The notes beneath the pieces were generated by a model that saw nothing but the letters and a program-made list of their open reading frames with translations, searched no databases and was not told where the DNA came from. Both the position numbers and the translations under genes were made by a program. A DNA stretch of 48,869 bases from positions 1-48,869 of the forward strand of contig JAGRFY010000088.1 in the NCBI GenBank assembly GCA_020445765.1. The letters run 5' to 3'. Positions within the stretch are counted from its first letter, which is position 1; each line of letters starts with the position of its first letter. Positions 17,439 to 26,188 of the stretch are shown here, in pieces. The stretch comes from Rhodocyclaceae bacterium (lineage in GTDB: Bacteria > Pseudomonadota > Gammaproteobacteria > Burkholderiales > Rhodocyclaceae).

Positions 17439-19000
17439 CGGCGTTCGGCCAGGTCGTCGAGCAGGCGCACCAGCTCGGAACCGTGCGCCTCCATGAAGCG
17501 CTCCGCGAGCCGCCTGGAATCCTCGGGCGGTCCTTGCCGTGCAACCACGATCGTCACCAAGGCTGACGCATCGGCCCGGCCCGTCAAGCGGTCGATCAAC
17601 AACATGGCCTTGGCGAGGTAGTCGTCGGTGACGATACGATCGTCAATCTGATACCAGCTCCAGACATCGACGATGTTGTCCGACTTGCCGCGCATGCCCG
17701 CGTGGACGACAGGGCCGAAGGCCAATTCTTCGGTGTCGGTTTCGATTCTTGTCCAGCCGCCCTGCTCGACTCCATCCAGTCGGTTGCCGTGCATCACCAT
17801 CTCACGCCCCTGCCGCTGACCAGCAAAGTAGGCAACGTAGAGTCCGACCGTTCTTCCCGAGCGGTCCGCATAGACCTCATAGGCCTCGGCACGATGTCCG
17901 GCAGAGGTCGGCGTGTAGTCGAGGTCATCCGGTGCTGCCTGCGTCCGTTTCTGCCACTGGGAGGCTGCACCCGGCAATGGAATCTCTAGTGCGTAAGGCC
18001 GGTCCGGTTCATCGAGGAATCGTTCTACCGCGGGAAAGGCCACTGCGATCAGGGCAAGCGGGACGATCAGCGCCCACCGCTGCTGTCCGCGCGGACCTGC
18101 CGGCATACGGGATGGCAGGTCGGCGACGGGCTCCTCGCGCCAACGCGCACCGACTGCAAACATCAGCAGGATGACGATGCCGAAGAACACCCAGCCGTAG
18201 ACGATATGGACGAATCCCTGAACGAATTCCGAACCGAAGTGGTAGCCGATCATGACCGTGATGTAGGCCCTGACCCAGTTCGCGACGATCGGAATCGCGA
18301 TCGCCACCAGCATGAAGAGAAATCGCCGCTTGAAGCTGACGTAGTTCAGGTATGCGTAGAGCGTACCGACCATGGCCGAGGCGATCAAATAGCGCAGGCC
18401 GCTGCATGCCTCGATGACGGACCACCGCCCGTTCGGAAGCACGAAGTGCAGATGCTCCTGAAACACCGGAATGCCGGTCAACCTGACCGCGGCAACCGTG
18501 AAGTCGGCCGTGTACTGCATCAGAATCGGCAACAGAAATTCGCCGACCGGGACGCCAAAGTAGAGAAACGCGAGCGGGAATGCAATCACTCGCGAAACCT
18601 CCCGGCCGCCGACACCCGCCAATGCGAATACCAGCATGCTGGCGAGCGCGAGATGCGACATCGCCGCGACACCACTGATTTGTCCGACCAGCCACGCCAT
18701 CCCGGAAAGCACCATCGGCAAGACGAAGAACAGGTTGGGCCTCACGGCACACCGCTCCAGCTGGTCGCGCTTGCGCCAGATCAGCCACGCCGAAATCGGG
18801 ATGACCACCAAACCGTGGGCGAATGTGTCGGAACGCCACCAGATCGCTCCGATTTCCGATGCAGTCTGCCAGTACGCGCCGACGACCCACGCGAAGGTCA
18901 CGGCGAGCAGAACGGCGATACGTGCGAAGTTTCCCAATCGAGCCGGCGCGTCGGACTCCGCCGGGGCGTCGATTCCGATGCCCGTCAAGTTCTTCTGCAT
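17435..19000 (-). CDS. xrtA: Exosortase A with fused EpsI-type domain
   Basis: About 521 residues. The N-terminal half is a multi-spanning exosortase with the catalytic residues Cys199 in EACSGLRYL, Arg244 in NWVRAYI and His265 in FVHIVYGW. It is a membrane cysteine peptidase that recognises PEP-CTERM tails and attaches proteins to the envelope or matrix. The C-terminal roughly 200 residues, after RFLDEPDRPYALEIPLPG, form a soluble EpsI-type domain found fused to XrtA or encoded beside it. I chose the ATG at 19000, which lies 2 nt after the FemAB stop; the open frame to 19069 would run into that gene. No PEP-CTERM substrate is encoded in this window, so its clients lie elsewhere in the genome. 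Confidence 0.94.
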   Translation of the reverse strand: MQKNLTGIGIDAPAESDAPARLGNFARIAVLLAVTFAWVVGAYWQTASEIGAIWWRSDTFAHGLVVIPISAWLIWRKRDQLERCAVRPNLFFVLPMVLSGMAWLVGQISGVAAMSHLALASMLVFALAGVGGREVSRVIAFPLAFLYFGVPVGEFLLPILMQYTADFTVAAVRLTGIPVFQEHLHFVLPNGRWSVIEACSGLRYLIASAMVGTLYAYLNYVSFKRRFLFMLVAIAIPIVANWVRAYITVMIGYHFGSEFVQGFVHIVYGWVFFGIVILLMFAVGARWREEPVADLPSRMPAGPRGQQRWALIVPLALIAVAFPAVERFLDEPDRPYALEIPLPGAASQWQKRTQAAPDDLDYTPTSAGHRAEAYEVYADRSGRTVGLYVAYFAGQRQGREMVMHGNRLDGVEQGGWTRIETDTEELAFGPVVHAGMRGKSDNIVDVWSWYQIDDRIVTDDYLAKAMLLIDRLTGRADASALVTIVVARQGPPEDSRRLAERFMEAHGSELVRLLDDLAERR

Positions 19001-19002
19001 GC

Positions 19003-20040
19003 CTATCCGAGATTCCTGATCAGATAGGGCCCCAGGGCGTTCGCGACTGGCAGCGGCAACCTGCGCCACAGCGCAATGAACGCGCGGTACTTGGGATTCA
19101 TCGGGTTGTTCTGCGGCACGGCGTCGGTCTTGAACAAGCGGTACTCGTAGGCCAGCGGCTGCGGCTCGAACCCCCAGTTCTTCTTGAAGCTGTACGGCCC
19201 GGTACCGACCTTGCTGCGACCGTAGTCGAATACCCGGTACCCACGCTCGCAGGCTTCCTTCATCAGCGCCCAGTACTTGAAGTCGTTGGCTGCCAGGGCC
19301 CGTGCGCCGAAATCGTCACCGGCGTAGTAGGGCAACACCTCGCCACGGAAATAGAAGCTCAGGACGCTCGACAGGGGCTTCCCGTCCGGCGTCGTGACGG
19401 TATGCACGGTGCAGTCCCGACCGAAGGTGTCGAGCAAAGTGCGGAAGTAGCGCCGGGACAGCGCCGGCGTGCCGTGGCGACGAACGTTGTCCGCGTACAG
19501 CGCAAAGAAGCGCCGCTCGTCGTCGTCACATGTCCACTTCAGGTCGTTCTTGATCCCTTTGCGCACCATCGCCCGCTGCTTGCGCGGAATCGCCAGCATG
19601 TTGGCCTCGACGTCCGGCTCGATCGCCTTGCGGAAATTCACGTAGAGGTCCTGGCGCGGCCAGTCGTCGTGGCGCGGCCGCAGGTTGCGATATTCCAGAT
19701 GCGCGACGCCGCGCGCCTGCGCAATGCGTTCGGCCTCGGCCTCGAGCAGACCGACCGCCTCGTCGTCGCCTACCGGGCCGGCGTGGGCACAAAACGGCAG
19801 CGAACTGATGCTGTGGCCAAACAGGCGGCTGCGCACCTCGGCCAGCGGCAGCACACCGACGATGCAACCCGCCCGGCGCGCCACCAGATAGTGGCTGCGA
19901 TGGCCGAACTGTCGTTCGATGATGTCGCGCCAGGCGGACAGGTGGAAAAAGCTGCCGTCCGGATGGGCTCGCACGAAGTCGTCCCAGAGCCCGTTCTCGT
20001 CGCGTGCGAGCTCGCTTACCTGCGTGATTGGTCGATCCAT
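19003..20040 (-). CDS. FemAB-related protein, PEP-CTERM system-associated
   Basis: A 345-residue GNAT/FemAB-fold protein. It contains SFFHLSAWRDIIERQFGH, HLEYRNLRP, a KQRAMVRKGIKNDL segment and YGRSKVGTGPYSFKKNWG, which characterise the FemAB family that accompanies exosortase A. Fem proteins transfer amino acids from aminoacyl-tRNA, and related GNAT enzymes transfer acyl groups. In this locus it may decorate the polysaccharide or its lipid carrier. The ATG at 20040 follows the deacetylase stop after 2 nt; longer readings of the frame overlap the deacetylase and are rejected. The transferred group is unknown. Confidence 0.9.
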   Translation of the reverse strand: MDRPITQVSELARDENGLWDDFVRAHPDGSFFHLSAWRDIIERQFGHRSHYLVARRAGCIVGVLPLAEVRSRLFGHSISSLPFCAHAGPVGDDEAVGLLEAEAERIAQARGVAHLEYRNLRPRHDDWPRQDLYVNFRKAIEPDVEANMLAIPRKQRAMVRKGIKNDLKWTCDDDERRFFALYADNVRRHGTPALSRRYFRTLLDTFGRDCTVHTVTTPDGKPLSSVLSFYFRGEVLPYYAGDDFGARALAANDFKYWALMKEACERGYRVFDYGRSKVGTGPYSFKKNWGFEPQPLAYEYRLFKTDAVPQNNPMNPKYRAFIALWRRLPLPVANALGPYLIRNLG

Positions 20041-20042
20041 AT

Positions 20043-20924
20043 TCAAGCCGTGGCCGCCTCGCGCGGCGCATCGGCCGGCAGGCTCAGTTCGTCGAAAACC
20101 TGGTCGACCCGACCCCACTCGAAGTCCTGCAGCAACTGGCGCAGCCGACCCTCGGTGCGGTCGAGGTTGACATAGTGGCGGAAGCGGGTCTTCGAATCGA
20201 CACCCGGCACCCGCGGCTGTTCCGGGTCGATCTCCCAGGGATGGAAGTAGAAGATGGCGGGACGCGCATCCTCGCGATTCACCCGCGCAATGCCCCAGCG
20301 GGAGATGCCGTAGGGCAGCAGGCGGAAGTAGCCGCCGCCGCCGGCCGGCCAGTTGCGGCCGAGCCAACGCACCGTGGTCACCGGGATTTCGACCAGACCG
20401 CAGTCGAGGCGATAGGGAAAGCGCGGCGCGTCGGGCATGCCGTAGTGATCGTGGGCGACCGGATAGATGCTCGAACTGTAGCGGTAGCCGGCTTCGGCAA
20501 GGCACTCGTGGGCCCACAGATTGCCTTCGCCGATCGAAAAGCTCGGCGCCCGGTAGCCGTGCACCGCGACCCCGGCGACATCCTCGAGCACCGCCTTGGC
20601 CAGTTCGACGTCCGATCGGAAGCACTCGCGGGTCTGGGCGCTGGCGCGCTCGTGGTTGTAGCCGTGGCTGGCCAGTTCGTGACCACGCCGGGCGATCTCA
20701 CGAACGACCTCGGGATAGCGTTCGGCGATCCAGCCCAGCGTAAAGAAGGTGGCCTTGGCCTCGAACCGGTCGAACAGGTCGAGAATCCGGCTCACGTTGC
20801 GCTCGATCCGACACGGCACCGCTTCCCAGTCGCTACGCGGAAACTGCGCCGCCATCGACGACACCTGGAAATAGTCTTCGACGTCGACGGTCAGCGCGTT
20901 GATCCGGGGATGCCGCGCGTTCAT
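20043..20924 (-). CDS. XrtA system polysaccharide deacetylase (DUF3473 type)
   Basis: A 293-residue NodB-fold deacetylase. The first motif is ALTVDVEDYF with the catalytic and metal-binding Asp pair. The metal histidines are in ELASHGYNHE, and the RAPSFS motif and the C-terminal YFHPWEIDPEQPR (DUF3473) complete the exosortase-associated polysaccharide deacetylase family. It lacks a signal peptide. It would remove acetyl groups from amino sugars of the exopolysaccharide. The ATG at 20924 overlaps the ATPase stop as ATGA; the longer frame up to 21299 lies over the ATPase gene and is rejected. Confidence 0.92.
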   Translation of the reverse strand: MNARHPRINALTVDVEDYFQVSSMAAQFPRSDWEAVPCRIERNVSRILDLFDRFEAKATFFTLGWIAERYPEVVREIARRGHELASHGYNHERASAQTRECFRSDVELAKAVLEDVAGVAVHGYRAPSFSIGEGNLWAHECLAEAGYRYSSSIYPVAHDHYGMPDAPRFPYRLDCGLVEIPVTTVRWLGRNWPAGGGGYFRLLPYGISRWGIARVNREDARPAIFYFHPWEIDPEQPRVPGVDSKTRFRHYVNLDRTEGRLRQLLQDFEWGRVDQVFDELSLPADAPREAATA

Positions 20925-22012
20925 GAATCGCCTGCCGTCTTGCGCGGCGGGTTCTCGGAGACCAGTTGCTGCAGCAACGCGAGGGTCGCCCCAAGGGTCT
21001 TTTCGACATTTGCGAGGCGCGCTTCGTAGCGTGTCGCGTCGAGTTCGCCAGCGAGCGCCGCGAGCTGATCGGCGATGCCGTCCGGCACATCGAACGAGCC
21101 GGCACCGGCACTGCCGTTCAACGGCACTACGCCGGCGGGTCGCTGCGGCACCGCGCGCGCGTTGCCGCGCGTCGACCACACTGGCGCGTCGGCCGCAGGC
21201 GCCTGTTCCTCGCGCAATTCCTCGAGCACCGCATCGACGTCTTCGTCGCCGATCCGGGTCTTCTCCGCAAGGAAGGCGGCCAGCAGGATGCGATCGCACA
21301 AGGTATTGATACGGCGGGGTATGCCACCGGTGGCCGAATAGATGCGGCGGAATACGCCGTCCTCGAGATGCGGGTTGTCACTCCAGCCGACGTGGTGCAG
21401 GCGGTGCTCGATGTAGCCGCGCGTCTCTTCACCGTCGAGCGGCCCGAGGTGATAGGACGCGATCACCCGCTGACGCAGTTGCTGCATCTCCGGGCTCTGC
21501 ATCATTTCCCGGAATTCCGGCTGACCGATCAGGAAACTCTGCAGCAGGGCATGGTCCTCGAGCTGGAAATTGGACAGCATGCGCAGTTCCTCGACCGCAC
21601 CCGCAGTCAGGTTCTGCGCTTCGTCGACCACCAGCAGCGCGCGCTTGCCGGCCGCCGTGGTGGTCACCAGAAAGGCCTCCAGTGCGAGCAGCAGATCGGC
21701 CTTGTCGAGGCTCTTAGACGGAATGCCGAAGGCCGCGGCGACCAGCCGTAGGATGTTGTTCGAGTCGAGCTGGGTGCTGACCAGTTGAGCGGCCACGACC
21801 TGCTCGGAATCGAGCTTGTCCAGCAGGTTGCGGACGATCGTGGTCTTGCCGGCACCGATCTCGCCGGTAATGACGATGAAGCCCTCGTTCTGGTGCAGGC
21901 CGTACTCGAGGTAGGCCATCGCCCGCCGGTGTCCACGGCTGCCGAAGAAGAACTCGGGATCGGGATTGAGCTGGAAAGGCTTGGCCTTCAGCCCGTAGAA
22001 ACTTTCGTACAT
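20921..22012 (-). CDS. XrtA-associated AAA ATPase (ExeA-like)
   Basis: A 363-residue cytoplasmic AAA ATPase that begins MYESFYGLKAKPFQLNPDPEFFF, the typical start of the ExeA-like ATPases in exosortase A loci. It has Walker A GEIGAGKTT, Walker B LLVVDEAQN and a sensor region with GGIPRRINTLCDR. The C-terminal part after residue 270 is Pro/Ala-rich and then forms a short probable coiled coil (RYEARLANVEKTLGATLALLQQL). It may energise or coordinate secretion across the envelope. It lies 10 nt after the outer-membrane-protein gene. The mechanism in this system has not been established. Confidence 0.92.
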   Translation of the reverse strand: MYESFYGLKAKPFQLNPDPEFFFGSRGHRRAMAYLEYGLHQNEGFIVITGEIGAGKTTIVRNLLDKLDSEQVVAAQLVSTQLDSNNILRLVAAAFGIPSKSLDKADLLLALEAFLVTTTAAGKRALLVVDEAQNLTAGAVEELRMLSNFQLEDHALLQSFLIGQPEFREMMQSPEMQQLRQRVIASYHLGPLDGEETRGYIEHRLHHVGWSDNPHLEDGVFRRIYSATGGIPRRINTLCDRILLAAFLAEKTRIGDEDVDAVLEELREEQAPAADAPVWSTRGNARAVPQRPAGVVPLNGSAGAGSFDVPDGIADQLAALAGELDATRYEARLANVEKTLGATLALLQQLVSENPPRKTAGDS

Positions 22013-22022
22013 CGCGTCCTGT

Positions 22023-23546
22023 TCAGAATCTGGCCCTAAGCGAGGCTATGACCGCATTTTCGGTGAAATCGCGCGTGCCTTCGGACTCCTGTCGCCGCAG
22101 CATCAGGGCGCCGTTGGTCCGCGCGCCGATGCGGTGGTTATACCCGATGGTCAGCGAGCGACGCGTGACATCTTCATTGCTCACGCCTCTTCCTTCGGAA
22201 TCGACGTGAGATATGCCCGCTGACAGGGTCGATACGCTGCCCAGCTTGTGACTCAAGGACAACGTCACACTCGACGTCCGGATATTGCTGAACTGCACGA
22301 AGTCGTCGCCGGCACCGAGCCCCACGGTCTCACCGATGCGCTCGAAGTCACTTCGCGACAGGCCCAGGGTAAGCACGTTGCGCGCACCGAGCAGCGATGC
22401 CGTCATCTGCAGCCGGCGTGCAATGGAGAAGCTGTTGGTGACGAAGCTGGCAAAGGTCGAATTCCCGTTCGGGATCGACGCCGCCAACGTACGGGCAGCG
22501 GCCTCGCGCTGGGCCTCGTCCGGAATCGTCGATTCGAGACTGACGAAGATTTCGCGAAACGCGATTTCCTCGAGACTCAGCAATTCCGATTGCTCGATGC
22601 TGCTTACATCCCGCACGTAGCTCGCGCGCAAGCTCGACAGGGGGCGTCGGTGGACAAACTCGTAGTTGTAGCCTGTGCCGAAGAACCGTTTTTCGACAGT
22701 GGCATCGAAACGCGTGCGCGGTGAGAGCACGAGGTTCGCACCGACACCACGGATGGTGTTGTTGCGGTCGGTCCCGGTCTCGTAGTCGTTGGTCTCGCGT
22801 CCGCCGATCAGGCGCAGGCTGAGGCGATCGGAAACGCGATACGACAGCACGCCACGCAAGGTCTGCAAGGTGGCGGTGCCGGTACGCGCATCGTTTTCCG
22901 TCCAAAGCTTCTGGTAGCCGAGATTCCAACCCACCGGGCCGAAGGCCTGCGGATGATCGAGTGACAGCGCAAGCGTCGTTGCGATGCGCCGCCCCTCGAG
23001 CACGCTCGAGCCGCCGCTCGTCCAAGTGCGGCCAAGGCTGGTGCGTCCCTCGATGCTCTTCCCGAGGCGAAAGGAGCCCCTTGCGGCCAGGTCATAGGCG
23101 CGGACCGTCTCCCGATTGCCGGTATCGACGGAATCGTCGACCGAACTCGCTCCGAACAGCGATCGGTCACGCCGGGTTTGAGTCACGCCGGCATCGAAGA
23201 ACAGTCGGTTCTGGACAGCTTCGAAGGTGAGGCGCCCGCGGCCCACGACATTGCCCGAGCTGCGGGAACTGTCGTCGTGGTAGATGCGATTGACCGCCTT
23301 CAGGCCGAACAGCCCATCCAGCCGTCCACTGGAATAGCGGCCGTCAGCGCCCAGGGTCAGCCCCGTCACCAGCTCGGTGTCGGACTCATCCGAAGTGGCC
23401 GACGCATTGTCGGTCAGCGTCTCTTCGATCTCCGCCAGATAGCCAAGCACCGGCTTGGCCGCCAGCGCTGGTCCGGCAGCCAGCATGAGCGCCGGAAGCA
23501 GACAGGCGGCACGCAGCTTGGTTTCGCGTTCAGGCCGCCTCGGCAC
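22023..23546 (-). CDS. PEP-CTERM system-associated outer-membrane beta-barrel protein
   Basis: About 507 residues: a signal peptide (LLPALMLAAGPALAA), then repeated amphipathic strands such as NLGYQKLW and SLSHKLGSVSTLSAGISH, ending in a terminal Phe (SLRARF), as expected of an outer-membrane beta barrel. It matches the large barrel proteins that lie between the kinase and ATPase genes in XrtA loci. It may form the outer-membrane pore for the polymer or a surface anchor. I chose the GTG at 23546, preceded by GAAGGGG about 9 nt upstream and leaving a signal peptide of normal length. The open frame reaches 23603, but that part only reads through the kinase's repeat. The gene overlaps the kinase end by 17 nt. 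Confidence 0.85.
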   Translation of the reverse strand: MPRRPERETKLRAACLLPALMLAAGPALAAKPVLGYLAEIEETLTDNASATSDESDTELVTGLTLGADGRYSSGRLDGLFGLKAVNRIYHDDSSRSSGNVVGRGRLTFEAVQNRLFFDAGVTQTRRDRSLFGASSVDDSVDTGNRETVRAYDLAARGSFRLGKSIEGRTSLGRTWTSGGSSVLEGRRIATTLALSLDHPQAFGPVGWNLGYQKLWTENDARTGTATLQTLRGVLSYRVSDRLSLRLIGGRETNDYETGTDRNNTIRGVGANLVLSPRTRFDATVEKRFFGTGYNYEFVHRRPLSSLRASYVRDVSSIEQSELLSLEEIAFREIFVSLESTIPDEAQREAAARTLAASIPNGNSTFASFVTNSFSIARRLQMTASLLGARNVLTLGLSRSDFERIGETVGLGAGDDFVQFSNIRTSSVTLSLSHKLGSVSTLSAGISHVDSEGRGVSNEDVTRRSLTIGYNHRIGARTNGALMLRRQESEGTRDFTENAVIASLRARF

Positions 23547-24585
23547 GCCCTGCCCCTTCGCTCGACTGTCCGTAGCCGTAGCCATAACCATAGCCGTAGC
23601 CATAGCCGTAGCCGGAGGCGTGTCCTTCTTCTGCCTTGTTCAGCAGCATCATCTTGATCGGGCAGCGCTCGATCGTGGCCAGCGCCTGATAGACCACGCT
23701 CTGCGTAGTCCGGTTGGCTTCGACCACCATGATGATCTGACCCATGTGGCTGGCGAGGGCGCGAGCTTCGGTGGTGACCAACAGGGGCGGCGAGTCGAAG
23801 ACGATGACACGGTCCCGGTAACGCGAGGACATCTCGTCGAGGAGTCGATTCATCGACTCGGAAGCCAGCAATTCGGTGGCATTCGACTGGGCCATGCCGG
23901 CAGGCAGAATCGTCAGCTTCTCGATATTGGTGCGCAGCAGCACGTCGGAGAGCTCGGTTTCCGGATTGACCAGCACGTCCATCAGCCCCTGGGTGGGCTC
24001 CATGCCCAGGATGTTCAGAATCGACGGCTTCGACACGTCGGCATCGACCAGCAGCACCGTGTAGTCGAGTTCCATCGCCATGCTGATGGCGAGGTTGATG
24101 GTCGTGAAACTCTTGCCTTCACCGGGCAGCGAACTGGTCACCATGATCAGATTGCCGTCCTCGACCACGCTGGCGCCGCCACCCTGAGCGTTGCTCAGCA
24201 CCGGCCGCTTGATCAGACGGTACTCCTCTGCCACGGGCGAGCGCGGGTGATCGGGCGTCACCATGCCGATTGCCGCGAGTCGGTCGAGGTCGATCTCGAC
24301 GTACTTGGACCCCTGACGGTCGCTCCGAAGCGCCGGCTCGGCCGACGGTTCGGCGGGGCGCGAGGATCGGGATTCGCCGGATTCGACGCCCCCCTCGGAG
24401 TCGCGCCCAGCTTTCGGCATGATTGCCGTGGCCTCGCGGGCAGGCGCTGCCGAAGCGTCGGAGGCAGGCACCTTCGGGTCGGGGCCGGCGGGCCCGCTCG
24501 TCTTGCGGGCTGCCACATCAGGCACCTCGACTCCGGCCTGCTTCAGCTTGTCCAGACGCTCAACTGCTTTTTCGATCAAACTCAC
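23530..24585 (-). CDS. XrtA-associated tyrosine autokinase (BY-kinase)
   Basis: A 351-residue bacterial tyrosine kinase without its own membrane segments. Walker A is SLPGEGKS, Walker A' is VLLVDADVSKPS and Walker B is VIVFDSPPLL. The C-terminus bears a tyrosine cluster of seven consecutive Gly-Tyr pairs, the likely autophosphorylation tail. The kinase works with the chain-length determinant encoded just upstream (12 nt gap) to control polymer length, and the phosphatase at 2393-2986 may reverse it. The first 100 residues are a Pro/Ala/Ser-rich linker. The start is GTG at 24585 with a GAGGA site upstream. The Gly-Tyr tail is encoded by a hexanucleotide repeat, reported separately. Confidence 0.93.
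   Translation of the reverse strand: MSLIEKAVERLDKLKQAGVEVPDVAARKTSGPAGPDPKVPASDASAAPAREATAIMPKAGRDSEGGVESGESRSSRPAEPSAEPALRSDRQGSKYVEIDLDRLAAIGMVTPDHPRSPVAEEYRLIKRPVLSNAQGGGASVVEDGNLIMVTSSLPGEGKSFTTINLAISMAMELDYTVLLVDADVSKPSILNILGMEPTQGLMDVLVNPETELSDVLLRTNIEKLTILPAGMAQSNATELLASESMNRLLDEMSSRYRDRVIVFDSPPLLVTTEARALASHMGQIIMVVEANRTTQSVVYQALATIERCPIKMMLLNKAEEGHASGYGYGYGYGYGYGYGQSSEGAGRAEAA
23571..23612 (-). repeat. Hexanucleotide tandem repeat encoding the Gly-Tyr tail of the kinase
   Basis: Seven adjacent 6-nt units, CGTAGC or CATAGC on the plus strand (one unit reads CATAAC), encode seven Gly-Tyr pairs on the minus strand. Gain or loss of a unit would change the number of tyrosines by one without shifting the frame. 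Confidence 0.9.
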
Positions 24586-24597
24586 GACGTATCCTCG

Positions 24598-26151
24598 TTA
24601 GGCCTTCTGCAGGACTGCCAGCAGTACCGTCAACACTGCAAATCCGCCGACGAAGCTGGTCAGCGCACCAGCAAACAACATCAGCCCTCTGCGCTTCTTG
24701 CTGCGCCACTTGTCGTTCGCCACCATCGAAACGGTACCCAGCAGCGGCAGGCCGGTGAATTCCCGCAGGCTCCGGGCATCCTGGAATGTCGGCCGAATCT
24801 GGCTCAGCAGGAAGGAGACGGCCAGTCCCGCGGCAAGTGCCAGCACCCCTGCGGCCGGCATCAGAAGGATGCGATTGGGTGCGGCCGGCTTGAGCGGCTG
24901 TGACGGCGGATCGATGACGCGGAACTCGGCCATGCCCGATGTGGATTCCATGTCCACCGACATGCTCGCAGACTCGCGTCGCGCCACCAGGGAATCGTAG
25001 TTCTTCTTGTGGACCTCGTAGTCGCGGTTCAGCTGTGTGAATTGCGCCTCGATCTGGGGCACGAGTTCGGCAGCTTCCTTGAGGCTCTCGAGCCGACCCT
25101 GATGGGCCGCGACCCGCGCTCTCAGCGATGCCACCCTGGCTTCGGCCTCGGACAGCGCCAACTTCATCTGCTGATACACCGGATTCGCGTTGACGTTCAT
25201 CGAAGGGTTGCGATCCGGCATCGCGTCGCGACGCTTCTGCACTTCGGCGTCCCGCTCGGCCTTGAGCTGTTCCAGGACACGCCGGGTACCGATCACGTCG
25301 GGATGCGCTTCCGTGAAACGTTGCAGCAGACCGTCCAGATTCTTCTCGAGGGCGTCGATCCGACCGTCGATCTCCGGGATCGAGATACCCGATTGCACGG
25401 GCGTCTCCGGCAACAATACGGGCTCCTCGCCCAACAGTTGACGCTGCAACGAGTCGCGTGACTGCTCGGCCTCGCGCAGCGCCAGGCGTGCCTCGCTGAG
25501 TCCCGCGGTGACCTCGGCAAGCTGGCCGAAATAGTCCTGCTTGCCATCGCCGATGTAGGCCATGTTCTCGAGCTTGAACTCCTTGACACGGTTTTCCGCA
25601 TCCTCCAGCTTTTGCTCGTAGGAGCGGATCTGCTCCTCGATGAAACGGCGGGCACTGTCGGTGTCCTTTCGCTTGTCGCCGAGGCCTGATTCGACGAAGA
25701 TCGTCATCAGCGACTGCACCACGCTCTTGGCCACTTCAGGGCTCTGGTCCATGTAGGACAGCTTGTAGATGTTGTCGCGCCCGCTTCCGCCAATCTTCAG
25801 ATCGGACGTCAGCCGGCCGATCAGCTCTTCGCGCTCCTTGTCGTTGCGCACCGCCAGATCGAGGTCCGCCATGCGGATCAGCTTCTCGACGTTGGGCCGG
25901 CTGATCAACGTGCGGCTCAGGATCGCGATCTGCTGGTCAACGTTCGGCTGTACCGCCAGCCCCGACATCAGCGGCTTCAACACCGATTGCGTATCGACGT
26001 AGATCCTCGCCGACGATTCGTAGCGATCCGGCATCAGGAAGATGCCGACTGCTGCGCCGATGCCCACGACCCATGCCGCCAGCAGCCCCCACCATCGGTA
26101 CCGCCACATGCCGCGCACGTAACCGACCAGTTGCCTAATGACCTCTTCCAT
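24598..26151 (-). CDS. XrtA system polysaccharide chain-length determinant (Wzz-like)
   Basis: A 517-residue polysaccharide co-polymerase. A membrane helix near residues 18-38 (RWWGLLAAWVVGIGAAVGIFL) and a second near 430-450 (RILLMPAAGVLALAAGLAVSFLL) flank a long periplasmic part rich in heptads (RSYEQKLEDAENRVKEFK; ALSEAEARVASLRARV), which should form coiled coils. A third hydrophobic segment lies at the C-terminus. The Pro-rich SQPLKPAAPN before the second helix is typical of Wzz proteins. It sets the chain length of the exopolysaccharide together with the kinase encoded immediately downstream. Start is ATG 26151. Function by family is firm; the polymer is unknown. Confidence 0.93.
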   Translation of the reverse strand: MEEVIRQLVGYVRGMWRYRWWGLLAAWVVGIGAAVGIFLMPDRYESSARIYVDTQSVLKPLMSGLAVQPNVDQQIAILSRTLISRPNVEKLIRMADLDLAVRNDKEREELIGRLTSDLKIGGSGRDNIYKLSYMDQSPEVAKSVVQSLMTIFVESGLGDKRKDTDSARRFIEEQIRSYEQKLEDAENRVKEFKLENMAYIGDGKQDYFGQLAEVTAGLSEARLALREAEQSRDSLQRQLLGEEPVLLPETPVQSGISIPEIDGRIDALEKNLDGLLQRFTEAHPDVIGTRRVLEQLKAERDAEVQKRRDAMPDRNPSMNVNANPVYQQMKLALSEAEARVASLRARVAAHQGRLESLKEAAELVPQIEAQFTQLNRDYEVHKKNYDSLVARRESASMSVDMESTSGMAEFRVIDPPSQPLKPAAPNRILLMPAAGVLALAAGLAVSFLLSQIRPTFQDARSLREFTGLPLLGTVSMVANDKWRSKKRRGLMLFAGALTSFVGGFAVLTVLLAVLQKA

Positions 26152-26188
26152 ACCCTTCGTTCCTGAATGCCAATGGTGCCCGTTGGGC

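Noticed and set aside
23560-23625. A CRISPR-like short repeat
   Set aside because: The units are 6 nt with no spacers and lie inside the kinase reading frame, encoding a Gly-Tyr tail.
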